A stretch of 30,652 nucleotides of DNA from Trachelipus rathkii (lineage: Eukaryota > Arthropoda > Malacostraca > Isopoda > Trachelipodidae), in contig JABUQX010041895.1 in the NCBI GenBank assembly GCA_015478945.1, positions 32,501 through 63,152 on the forward strand, given 5' to 3'. Position 1 is the first letter of the stretch, and every line of letters begins with the position of its first letter. Under the pieces are notes generated by a model. That model was given only the letters and a program-made list of their open reading frames with translations, searched no databases and was not told the DNA's origin. The position numbers and the translations under genes are program-made. Positions 1-10,100 of this stretch are shown one piece after another.

Positions 1-100
1 TGATAACGTGCCCTGTTGAGCTGTCTGTAAAATCTTCGCATTTGAAGGAGTGGCTTATCAATTATATTATATATTATTCCCAATATTATACACCTGCGAC

Positions 101-101
<1 letters not shown>
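1..101. other. AT-rich left edge, no feature seen
   Basis: This is clean, AT-rich sequence leading into the (TA)n tract. I see no open reading frame, RNA gene or repeat that can be named. Confidence 0.5.
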
Positions 102-148
<47 letters not shown>

Positions 149-185
149 TATATATATATATATATACGTTATATATATATATATA
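102..185. repeat. (TA)n microsatellite
   Basis: An alternating TA tract of about 84 bp, interrupted by GAG near 146-148 and by CGTT near 167-170. It is a simple sequence repeat and is self-complementary, so it could extrude as a cruciform. Its length may be unreliable, because such tracts are often mis-sized in assemblies. Confidence 0.95.
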
Positions 186-256
186 GCAGATATATAAAAA
201 TAATATACAAATATATGCTTATTTTATGAATAAAGATACAATAACCTTAATATTGG

Positions 257-294
257 TTGAAAAAAGGGCATATGTGATAGGTATCGGAACCTCT
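257..294 (+). repeat. left inverted-repeat arm
   Basis: The 38-bp arm runs from ttgaaaa to acctct. Its reverse complement matches 549-587 almost perfectly, including the block gataggtatcgga. Confidence 0.9.
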
Positions 295-337
295 TCCATC
301 GTACAAATATTTTTTTTTTTTTTTTTCATTTATCAAT

Positions 338-375
338 CATGGTTGAAATTTCAAGTTTTAAATTATAAAAAACTA
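338..375 (+). repeat. weak direct repeat, copy 1
   Basis: The order catggttgaa, aagttttaaatta, then an A-rich run ending in aaaaaact is found here and again at 594-634, 256 bp downstream. The copies differ by small indels. Copy 1 lies inside the inverted-repeat element and copy 2 just outside its right arm, so the element may have landed in, or been built from, an older repeat. Confidence 0.45.
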
Positions 376-548
376 TAGAATAAAGAGGGTGAGACAAGAA
401 GATGAAGAAGTGTTTTTAATTGTATAATGGTTTTAATTTTTTAACTTTTTTTTCATATTTTCAAGTTGCGAGTCTGATGAAGACGCATTAACATTGAAAG
501 GTCTAACTTCTTTTAAATTTCAATATTCTTCTAGATGATTACTTTGTT

Positions 549-587
549 AGAGGTTTCCGATACCTATCATATATGCCCTTATTTCAA
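549..587 (-). repeat. right inverted-repeat arm
   Basis: The 39-bp arm runs from agaggtttccg to cccttatttcaa. Relative to the left arm it has one extra T in ggtttcc, one transition in catata, and one transversion near the outer end. Confidence 0.9.
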
Positions 588-593
588 TTTCAG

Positions 594-634
594 CATGGTT
601 GAATAAAGTTTTAAATTACATAGAAAAAAAACTG
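594..634 (+). repeat. weak direct repeat, copy 2
   Basis: Second copy of the catggttgaa / aagttttaaatta series described at 338-375. A third short match to catggttga occurs at 731. Confidence 0.45.
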
Positions 635-972
635 GAAGAGAGAAACTTTTAAGATGTTTTCAAATTTTTTTTTTTGCAGGACAGAGTAGAAATCTTTAGA
701 TAGAATGGAGGGTAAAATGAATGAGATAGTCATGGTTGAGAATAGGGTCTCCCATCTTAGTATAAGCTTTCTAAGAATGAGTGCATACTTCCGAAAGAAA
801 GGATTGAGGTGGGTAGTCAGAGACTAAACAGTTTACCAAGACAGGATGCAAGCTCGAAAGCACAAGTTTTGAGAACCAACAGGAGGGACACAATCAGAAC
901 CAAACGTTTTCTTGTATTAAGCTCGGGGATCTGAAATAACATCATTAGCTTAAATTTAAGGTTAGAATGAGT
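635..972. other. unique flanking DNA, nothing recognised
   Basis: This is clean AT-rich sequence with a T-run near 665. All three forward frames are closed at short intervals. I see no coding signal, RNA gene or named repeat. Confidence 0.5.
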
Positions 973-1008
973 TTAGTTAGGTTAGGTTAGGGTTAGATTA
1001 GGTTAGAG
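973..1008 (+). repeat. short TTAGG-like repeat
   Basis: About seven units of gttag/gttagg, with variants ggttag and attag. It has the same motif and orientation as the longer array at 2152-2402. TTAGG is the ancestral arthropod telomere repeat, and this is a short interstitial copy. Confidence 0.8.
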
Positions 1009-1912
1009 GAAATTAAAGGAAAAATGTCTGAGTAAAGAGTTTTCAGCTTTGCCAAAAGGTAAGAGCTGGTGATACCAGAAGAAACAAGAAGAAGGAAAGA
1101 GGAGATAGCAAAGTTGAAATTGACATATTTTTTTTGGCAAAAGGCCAGAAAGTTTGAAGAGGGGGCAAATAGAATTTTATGCATATGTTGATAAATGATT
1201 TTAAGTTTTAGTTAAATTTTATAAATAAGATTTCAACCCTCACTTAAGGGGAGAGGTAAAGGAAGCAAATAAATAAAAATAAAGACAAAACAAAACATGC
1301 TTAAGTAATCAAGTCTTACCTTACTAAAAGGAAGAAATCATGGTATTCTGACGTTTCAGTTAAACCCCTTCGATACTTGGGCTTCAACTAGATGTATATA
1401 GAGATCTCTCTTTGAAGGACACACTCAAACTCATCCTTTATGTTGAAGTTTAGGAAAAAATCTATAATTAAACTTGTAGATCTAGCGTTAGTTTATATTG
1501 AAAGGAGAAGATCAAAATGCCGTGATCACTCTTCTCTCTCTTCCAATTAAACTTTGGTTTGTTGGTTAAATTTTTTTCTTGCTTTTGACTGCAATGTTGC
1601 CAAGTGATATTTTTAAGGTTCATTTAATCAGATTTTGACATTAATTTTTATTATAAATTTGGGGCTGGATAATTATTTTTTTATATAGTATGGCAAAATT
1701 ATTTGTGTATTATTTTAATTTATTTGAGGAAAATATTAACAGGAATAACTTGAAAGATTATTACATCTTTAACTGAGAAAGGAGTTTTATTGCTATAGAG
1801 AATAAATTTTGAACGATTATGGAATGAAATATAGATAACATGAGTTTTTATAGTTTGAAGGAAACGGCTGCATCTCTGTGACGAATACCTTGAGATCAAA
1901 CAGAGTTAAACT
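1009..1912. other. unique flanking DNA, nothing recognised
   Basis: About 900 bp of AT-rich non-repetitive sequence. A 63-codon frame on the minus strand (993-1184) overlaps the TTAGG-like repeat and shows no domain or coding character, so I do not call it. No tRNA-like or promoter pattern stands out. Confidence 0.5.
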
Positions 1913-2030
1913 AAGGTTTATGATTTTTCAAGGTTCATGATTTTTAAGGTTTATGATTTTTTAAGGTTTATGATTTTTAAGGTTTATGATTTTTTAAGGT
2001 TTACGATTTTTCAAGGTTTAGGATTTTTAA
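1913..2030 (+). repeat. minisatellite, 16-17 bp unit, 7 copies
   Basis: Seven copies of aaggtttatgattttt start at 1913, 1930, 1946, 1963, 1979, 1996 and 2013. Spacing alternates between 16 and 17 bp, depending on whether the T-run has five or six bases (or ends in C). Substitutions are few (ttcatg, ttacga, ttagga). Two units make 33 nt, so an 11-residue repeat appears in one forward frame; this is a by-product of the repeat and not evidence of a gene. Confidence 0.93.
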
Positions 2031-2151
2031 TTGAAGGAAATGTAAATGAAAAATATGTTCGCCTCCATGACAGAGAGAATCACCTCGGCTATGAGTTTTT
2101 GTATGACTTCAAAGAAAACCAAAGAAGCGCGATCTAAATGAAGTCTGCCCA

Positions 2152-2402
2152 GTTAGGTTAAATTAAGTTAGGTTAGTTTAGGTTAGATTAGTTAGGTTAG
2201 GTTAAGTTAGGTTAGGTTAGGTTAGGTTAGGTTAGGTTAGGTTAGGTTAGGTGTTAGGTTAGGTTAGGTTAAGTTAGGTTAGGTTAGGTTAGATTAAGTT
2301 AGGTTAAGTTAGGTTAAGTTAGGTTGAGTTAGGTTAAGTTAAGTTAAGTTAAGTTAAGTTAGGTTAGGTTGTTAGGTTAGGTTAAGTTAGGTTATAGGTT
2401 AA
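2152..2402 (+). repeat. degenerate TTAGG telomere-type array
   Basis: About 250 bp made almost entirely of ttagg and the variants ttaag, ttgag and ttag, broken by slips such as ggtgttagg and ggttgttagg. TTAGG is the telomere repeat of most insects other than flies. The many variants and the sequence on both sides show an interstitial block, not a living chromosome end. The G-rich strand reads left to right, so its telomere polarity points toward the satellite array. It may mark a subtelomeric region, an old end-fusion, or telomere sequence inserted at a break. Confidence 0.9.
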
Positions 2403-2806
2403 GCAGCACCAAGGTGAAAAAAATTATATCAAAGCCGAAGTCGAAAAATTTCCTGCTTAAAACTTGAAGACATAGAAATGGATACAGAGAGGCAAAGATG
2501 GTCGAAGGAATTCAGAGTTGGGATGGGTTTAACAGAATAAATAAAAGAATTGATAGTTAAATAAAGATTTAGTATAATGGGATCATCTCCAAAACGAACA
2601 AGTATTCGAACAGAGAGCTCCATCATCTGTTCAAATTATTCTTATTAAAGAAATATAAGATGAATAAATCAGCTGCATCTTGAGAATTAGAGGAAAGTCA
2701 TTGGAGGTGGTAAACATTTAATTAAGTCACGCAAATATTGATTTCAGAGGAAAGAGATGAGAGTCTCTATTTCCGAGTTTCGATATTTGAAATATTAAGA
2801 ATATAA
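2403..2806. other. flank between TTAGG block and satellite
   Basis: About 400 bp of AT-rich sequence without a supported gene. A 65-codon minus-strand frame (2429-2626) has no recognisable feature. The phrase caaatattgatttcag near 2732 resembles the satellite phrase caaatattgaaatttca, so the last part may be a decayed edge of the array. Confidence 0.45.
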
Positions 2807-2854
2807 ACAATAGAATTTAGAAGTAAATAAATAGAACAATAGAATTTAGAAGTA
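2807..2854 (+). repeat. 29-bp tandem duplication at array edge
   Basis: The 19-bp phrase acaatagaatttagaagta occurs at 2807-2825 and again at 2836-2854, offset by 29 bp. It ends about 25 bp before the first recognisable satellite text. Its tttagaagta core resembles the satellite phrase ttttagaagtta, so it may be a rearranged end of a monomer. Confidence 0.8.
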
Positions 2855-5779
2855 GGTTGACAAGATGACCGAAGCCACGAGATAGAAAAGCGTACTTTAT
2901 CTCGAAGTTAATTTTGTTGTATTAAGAATACAGGTGTTTTGCAAATACTATGAGGAAATAGATTGGTAATAAATAAACAAATATTGAAATTCATTAAAAA
3001 CGTCAATTAAGACACCTAAACAATTATTATAAATTCTCCGAGTTAAAAAATCTAGTTTGAAACATATGTATTATTTCAAATGCCGAAAATACCGTAAAAA
3101 ACTCAATTAAAAATACCAAATAATGTCAAATGTTGAAATGTAGGAAAATTATCGTGCGTTTAAGGAGGTTGCTAATTTGTATATTGTGAAATAAGAAAGC
3201 TAGACTTGAAGTTATGATGTTCTATTAAATCGGTATTTCTACAACTAATGGAATATATTAATTCGGTATATGTACAACATATATGAGTTGAAAATTTCCT
3301 AAAAAAAGCATCAATGTCTAAACACCAGACTAGTATATGAAACGGTCGCGCTTTTCTGCTTGAAAAGATGCCTTTCATGATGAACAACATTATTTGCATG
3401 GCACATGCGAAAATACCGTTAAGAAACTCAATTTATAGAGACAAATAATTTCAATTGATTAAGACTTAAAATATCTGCATCTGATTACTTGGAAGGAAAA
3501 ATTAAAGAAAAGCGTAATTTGAGAAGTTGAAATTTTTTAAACAGGATTTGCAACAACTAATGAAATATTGATATAAAACAAATATGAAATTCATTAAAAA
3601 TAAAAGTTAAAATCCACTAAAACTATAATAATTGTAGTAGTAGTAGTTTTTGAAAAGCAATTCAATGAAACAATTATTTTTCAAATGCTGAAAATACTAA
3701 TAAACTCAAATGTAAGATTAACCAAATAATTCAAATGTTGAAATGTAGGAAAGACTCGTATACTTTAAGGAGTTCTAAAGTTTGTAATTAGTAAAATGTA
3801 AGTAAAAAGCGTATATTTACAGGAAGAGAGGAGTTTTATTAAAACAGGTCATTAAAATGAAATATCTTGGATCATAATAACATAATGAAATGTTATAAAA
3901 AAATTTCTTTAATGAACTGGACAATAAAACATTAATAAAAATTCTCGTTAAATTTTATGAAGTAATTTTAGACTTACATTGAAAATGATTATCTGTTCAT
4001 AATGCTGAAAATACGTTAAAACACTCAATTTAAGCGATTACAAAATGAATTGGTCAAATGAAGAGGTTAAAGAAAATATCGTGAACTTTAAGAAGTTTCG
4101 AAATTTTATAATTAAAAATATACATCGAAAGCGGAATCTTAGAAGTTATAATTTTTTTATTAAAACAAGTTCTCACACGTAATCGAAATATCGAGTATTA
4201 TATTAAATACCGATGAAAGATTACATTATAATAAAACTCAGTCTCCTGTAAAGTAAATTTTGCGCTTTTCGTTGGTTGAAGAGGTCATTTCAAATGAAAA
4301 TACGTTATTTATTCTATTCATGGGATAAATATCATTAGAAATAAATGTATTTTTTAAGAATACGGAAAATAATAGGGTGTGAAATATTAGAAAAAATGCG
4401 GTACTATTTAGAGTTCTAGAATTTGTAATGTAAATTTAAAGAAAAACGGTATATGTGTTTAGAAGTTAAAATTATTATAAACAGTTTTTTACTTGACATA
4501 AAAATATTTGTTATAGTTAAAGAATCAAGATATGAAATTTCAGTATAACAAACGCAAATTAAGACACCCTAACACTATTCTATATGAAATTTCACATTTC
4601 TGCTTTTTGAAATGCCATTTCAATGAACACATTATTTTCAAATGCTGAAAAAAAACCCGTAAAAAACTCAATTTAAGGATATACCAACATAATTCAAAAT
4701 GTGAAATTTAGGAAAAATCGATTTAAGAGTTTTAAATTGTAATGTGAAAATTAAGAAAAAGCGTATTTTATCACTTAAAATCTTTTTTCATTAAAACAGG
4801 TTTTGTCAACAATTAATGAAATATGGTTCTTAATTAATAAAAGAGCAAATTTTGATTGTATTCACATAATAGCAATTTTAAACAAATAGAAATAACCCAG
4901 TAGGAAATTTGTATTTATTTCAGATTTCAACTGAAACATATTTTCAAAAGCTGAAAAAACCGTTAAAATTGTTTTCATGAATTCCAAATTAATTCAAATG
5001 TTGAAATATAGGTAAATAACGTCCTTCTAAGAGTTCAAAATTCGGTGAGTATTAAATTAATAAAGAAACACGTATCCGGATAAGAGGTGGACCGGTTTCT
5101 ACAACAAATGTAAAATTTACCTTTTGGTATATAATAAACAAAAATTATTGAAATTTCATTACAAAAACTCAATTTTAAGACATCCTAAACTATTAATAAC
5201 TCGCTTTTCTGCTGTTTAAACATCTTTCGCAGAATGAAGACATCATTAATTTCAAAACGAAATAATCCGTCTATATATTTTTTTTTGTGCAGAGTTCAAA
5301 AGTAATATCAATTTTTCTCTATAAGCAAAAATCGTACTGTTAAGAGTTCCAAATTTGTAATCGTGAAAATTAAGAAAAAAGCGTAATTAGAAAGTTAAAC
5401 CCTTTTTTTTAAAAGCAGGTTTTTGCCAACTCTGAAAATATTGGGTACATATAGAAACGATAATATTGAAAATTTTCATAAATAAAGTACAATTTAAGAC
5501 ACCTAAAACAATGTATAAATTCTCTTTCCTGCAAGTCATGGCAATTCATGAAACACATTATTGTTCAAATGCTGAAAAATACCGTTAAAACTCATTTTTA
5601 ATATAAAATAATTTAAATGTTTGAAAATGTAGGAAAATCGACTTTTCAAGAGTATAGGTTGTAAGGAAAATTTTAAGAAAAGCGTAAGTTTTAGAATTAA
5701 GTTTTTTATATTAAGGCGTATCAACAACTGAATAAAATATTTGAAAGTAAATAAACAAATATTGGGAAAATTTTAAACA

Positions 5780-6083
5780 AGTCAAGTTGAAGACACCTAA
5801 AACCATTAATAAATTCTCTTTCTGCATTTAAGAAAGTTGCCATTTCAATGAAAACGATATTTATTGTTTCAACATGCTGAAAAACGTAAAAAACTCGATT
5901 TACATTACCAAAATAAGTTCAATGTTGAAAATTAAGGAAAAAATCTGTACTTTAAGAGTTCTAAATTGTAATGGTGAAATTTAAGAAAAAGGTATTTAGA
6001 AGTTATAAATTTATTAAAACAGGTTTCACAACTAATGAATATTCGGTATATAAAAACAATATTGAAGATTTCATTAAAAAAAG
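5780..6083 (+). repeat. representative satellite monomer, 304 bp
   Basis: One full unit from the less noisy left part of the array, measured from one gtcaa phrase to the next. All the family phrases are present in order. The preceding unit (about 5486-5779) is about 294 bp. Confidence 0.85.
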
Positions 6084-6675
6084 CGTCAATTAAGACAGCT
6101 AAAACTATTAATAAATTCGCGTTTCGCATTTTGAAATGGCATTTCAATGTAACACATCATTATGTTTTTCAAAGTGGGAAAATTCCAGCACGTTAGAAAA
6201 CGAAGTTTAGAAGTTCCAAAAAAATTCAATGTTGAAAGAGAAAAAGAGTGTAACCTTTAAGAGCTTCTAAAAATTGTAATTGTGGCTGAAATTTAAGGAA
6301 AAAGCGTAATTTTAAGAATGATGTTAAATCATTAGTTTTAATTAAAGACCAGAGTTTGGCTCAACTGGTAAAAATTACGGCGAGGAAAAAGGAAAGTGTT
6401 GTTGGATATATTTATTAATGAATGTAATTTATGAAAACGTCATTAAAATTTCTAAATCTACGTTATCGGGCCATGCATTCACTGAAAGAGACATATTCTA
6501 AAATATTGCCATTATATAATTGTGTTAATCTTTAAGATTACCAAATAATGTCAAATTTTGGAAAGATCTAGGAAAAATCGTACTTTTCAGAGTTCTAAAT
6601 TGTAAATGTGAAAAAATTCTAAGAAACAGCGTAATGATTAGAGGAAGTATAAATTTTTATCTAAAATAGTTATTT

Positions 6676-7155
6676 AAAAGACTTTTTGGGTCTTTTAATA
6701 AGTATTAATTCTTACACAAAATTATTGAATGTTAGTGAATAGAAGTCTGTTTTTGAGCATGTGAATGGTGTTGATGTGATATTATGGCTTAGTATAGAAA
6801 AATCAAAAATGAAATTTATAGTACTCAGTGAAAATAAAAAATTAAACAAAAGAAATTTCATTAAAGGTTTTATAAAATGTAAATACCTGGGATATATAAG
6901 CCAATTTTTTATTTTATTTCAAAACTTAAGTAAAAGTAATTTTTAGCCACTAGACAATTTGACTGAGAGACGAAACAAAAATTTGCAAAATTCCCGAATC
7001 GATAATGTGAAAACAGACAACATTCGTCACTGACTGAAAATTGAGAATGCAGATAGTAAGAATAAGAAGATCAGGGTTGGTGTAAAAGCTCTGTGGCATT
7101 TGAGTTTCTGATTAAAACAGGATGTAAGGTTTTGAGATAGTACGGTAGTGTTCGA
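6676..7155. other. non-satellite block inside the array
   Basis: Satellite text stops after an aaattttta-type phrase near 6660 and is clear again at the ttgaaatttagg phrase near 7160. About 200-215 bp of monomer is expected between these points but about 490 bp is present, and most of it does not match the satellite. A 7-bp inverted repeat (aaaagac / gtctttt) lies at 6676-6696. The forward frame 6743-6946 is open for 67 codons and ends in TAG. It has no recognisable domain, and the open stretch contrasts with the constant frameshifts around it. The block may be a real insertion, or a patch from elsewhere in the genome introduced by read correction. Confidence 0.6.
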
Positions 7156-10100
7156 CAAATTGAAATTTAGGATAAAGATCGCGAGTATTACTGAATTTAA
7201 TTTACTATGATGACTATTTATCGAACAAAGCGGAGGATTTTAGAAGGCGAGAACTTTTTATTATTTGGAGAAACAAATTTTCAAATAATAAAACATATGG
7301 GATATAAATAATTAGAAACAAACATTCACCCTTAACAAGACTACCTAAGAACCAATGGAAAATTCCGTTTTCTGCTTTTTTGAAATGCTAGTTTAAACAT
7401 GTAAACACATTAATCATTTTGCAAAAATGTCGTGAAAATACCAGTTTAGAAAACTCACAATTTAAGCATCCACAATAATTTCAAAGTGGAGATGATTTGA
7501 AACAACTCGTACTTTTTAAGAGTGTCTATATTTTGTAATGTCAAAGGATTACACGAAAAAAGCGTAATTTGAGAAAGTTAATGAATTTTTTTATTCAAAG
7601 CAGAGTTTGCTACACTAATGAACAATTTGGTAGAAAAAACAACATGTTGAAATTTCATCTAAAAAACGTCAATTAAGACAAACTAAACATAAATGAATTA
7701 AGAAAAGCACAATTAAGTGTGGATGATTAGCATTTACAATGAAATCCCAGTATCGGCAAAAAAATTCTTATCAATTTCTCGGACTTAATTGTAAAGATCT
7801 AACAAAGTTAGAAAATTATTATTAAAATTAGAACAATCGGTAACTTTTAAGAGTTCGAAAGTTGTAATATGATGATTAACAAAACCGTATAATATTAATA
7901 ATGAAGTTTTTCTATTCAAAAAGCAGGTTTTACACTAAGCATATAGTTGTATATATAATTTATTGTCGCACTAACTACATCAAAACGTCAAATTTTAACT
8001 TGATAACGATATTAAAAATTTAGCTTTCACTTCATTTTGCAAATTACTATTATCAATAATACTTTTTAAAGATATGCTAAAAACATTACGTGACAAACTC
8101 AATTTAAAAGATTAACAAAATATGTTACACATTTGAAATTTTATTATTTTAAATCTGGAAGAATGTACCTAAGTGTAATATTTTTAAAATGCGCATTTAT
8201 CTATATAAGGGTTTTTCTAAATATTTTAATAGGATGGAAAAGAAATAGTTTGCATATTTAAAGAATTTCAAACATAAAAATTAGTATTTTAAAGATAATT
8301 GAAGAAACCTAAAACTATTACATACGAAGGTTCGCTTTCTGCTATTTTGTGATACTCTATTTCAATGAATAACAATAAATTTGTCAAAGCTAAAATGACC
8401 CAGTTAAAACCAATTTCGAATCTAGCCCAATAAACTTCAATTTGAAAGTTAGAGACTAAAATCGGTTATAATGAGTTCTAAAGTTGTAATGTGAAAAATT
8501 ATTAGAAAAAAGAGAATTGTTAAAGAACCTAGAAACGAAAAACTTTATTATTAAGAGATTTTTCACAGAAGTTTTGATTATCTTGTATACTATTAGGTAC
8601 GAATATGAAATTTTATGACAAATTCCGTTTTAACAATATTGTCAAATTTTCTTTCTGCTTTTGAGGATGAACGTATCTTAATTAATAAAAGAGATTTTCT
8701 AATTGTTTTTTCTTTTGAAAACTCAATACTTAAGAAATAACCAAATATTGGAAATGTGGAAATTTAGAAAAAGTCTGTAGGCTAAGAGTCGAAATTTGTA
8801 ACTGTATTAATTAAAGTAAAAAGCGTAATGTTCAGCGGCATATTCTTTTATGAAAACAGGTTTTTGCCGCTATTGCCATCTTATATAATACAAATAACAA
8901 ATATTGAAAATTTCGCATTAAGAAAACGTCAAAATCTTTAAGAACCAGCTAGAACAATCTAATAAATTCTCTTTTCTGCTTTTAGAAATTGCATTTCAGT
9001 GAAAACACATTATTTTTTCAAATGCGAATAATACAGTTATACAACTCACATTTAAGATTTACAGTGAGTGAGGTATAGTTTGAAGTGGGAAGATACGTCA
9101 TTAAGAGTTTCACCAATGGGTTTGTAGGAGGTGATAGAATTTAAGAAAACCAGGTCACTTGAGAAGATTATAATTTTTATTCAAACAGTTTACACTACGA
9201 TATAGTCGGTATATGAAAAAATATAAGAAATCTTCATTTGTGAATGAAAACAAATTTAATATCACTAAAACCTTAATCGTAATTCCCCTTCTGCGTTTTT
9301 GAAATGCTTCAATGAACAAGGATTTTTCAATTGCTGAAAAGTACGATTAAAAACTCAACGTTTCATGAGATTCACTCAAATAAGTTAAATGTTGTAAATT
9401 ATAGGACAAAATCGTACTTTTAAGAGTTTCTAAATTTTAATGTTGGATAATTACAGAATGCGTAATCTAGTATGTTAAAGAAGTTTAATAATATTACAGT
9501 TTCAACAGCTAATGATATAATTGGTATAAGACAAATAGTATGAAATTTCATAAAAACGTCGAATTTACTGACACAACGCTAAAACTTATTAATAAATTGG
9601 CTTTTGCTGCTGTTGAAATGTGCATTTCATGAACACATTAATTTTTCAAAAATTTGCTGAAATATTACCGTTAAAAACTTTTTCGAGAATCTTAAGAATA
9701 TCGCAAATACTCTTCTAAATGTTGAGGAATTAGGAAAAGATCGTACTTAAGACGTTCTAAAAATTTGTAAGGTGAAAGGGTAGGCAAAAGCGTAATTTAG
9801 AAGTTACATAGTTTTACTAAAAACTTAGGTTATTCCACAACCTATCTAAGAAGATATTCGGCACACACACATGACAATATATGAACTAACTTTCATAATA
9901 ACGTCAATTCTATGTACAGTGCGCGGATAAACCTTTTAAGATATAGGAGTCGTTCTGCTGGTGTGAATTACGGCATTTCATACAATGAACACATAGTTTG
10001 TTCGAAATGCTGAAATATACCGTAAACAACTAAATTTTAGATCATATATCAAATATAGTGTCATGAAGTGTCTGAAATTTGGGAACACCGGTTACTTTTA

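Larger units (their letters stand above)
257..587. mobile_element. 331-bp inverted-repeat element, possible MITE
   Basis: The left arm at 257-294 (starting ttgaaaaaagggcatatg) reappears in reverse complement at 549-587. The arms differ by two substitutions and one inserted base over about 38 bp. The 254-bp interior has no open reading frame of note and contains a 17-T run at 310-326. Short non-coding elements with terminal inverted repeats are typical of MITEs mobilised by DNA transposases. I could not find a clear target-site duplication: the left flank reads aatattgg and the right flank tttcagca. The transposon superfamily is therefore open, and a simple inverted duplication is an alternative. 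Confidence 0.55.

Noticed and set aside
102..185. Origin of replication or promoter in the TA tract
   Set aside because: Simple (TA)n repeats are common and nothing else nearby supports either role.
993..1184. 63-codon minus-strand frame in the flank
   Set aside because: It overlaps the TTAGG-like repeat and has no recognisable feature; this length is expected by chance in AT-rich DNA.
1937..2137. 66-codon forward frame with an 11-residue repeat
   Set aside because: The repeat is the direct translation of the 16-17 bp minisatellite. The rest has no coding character.
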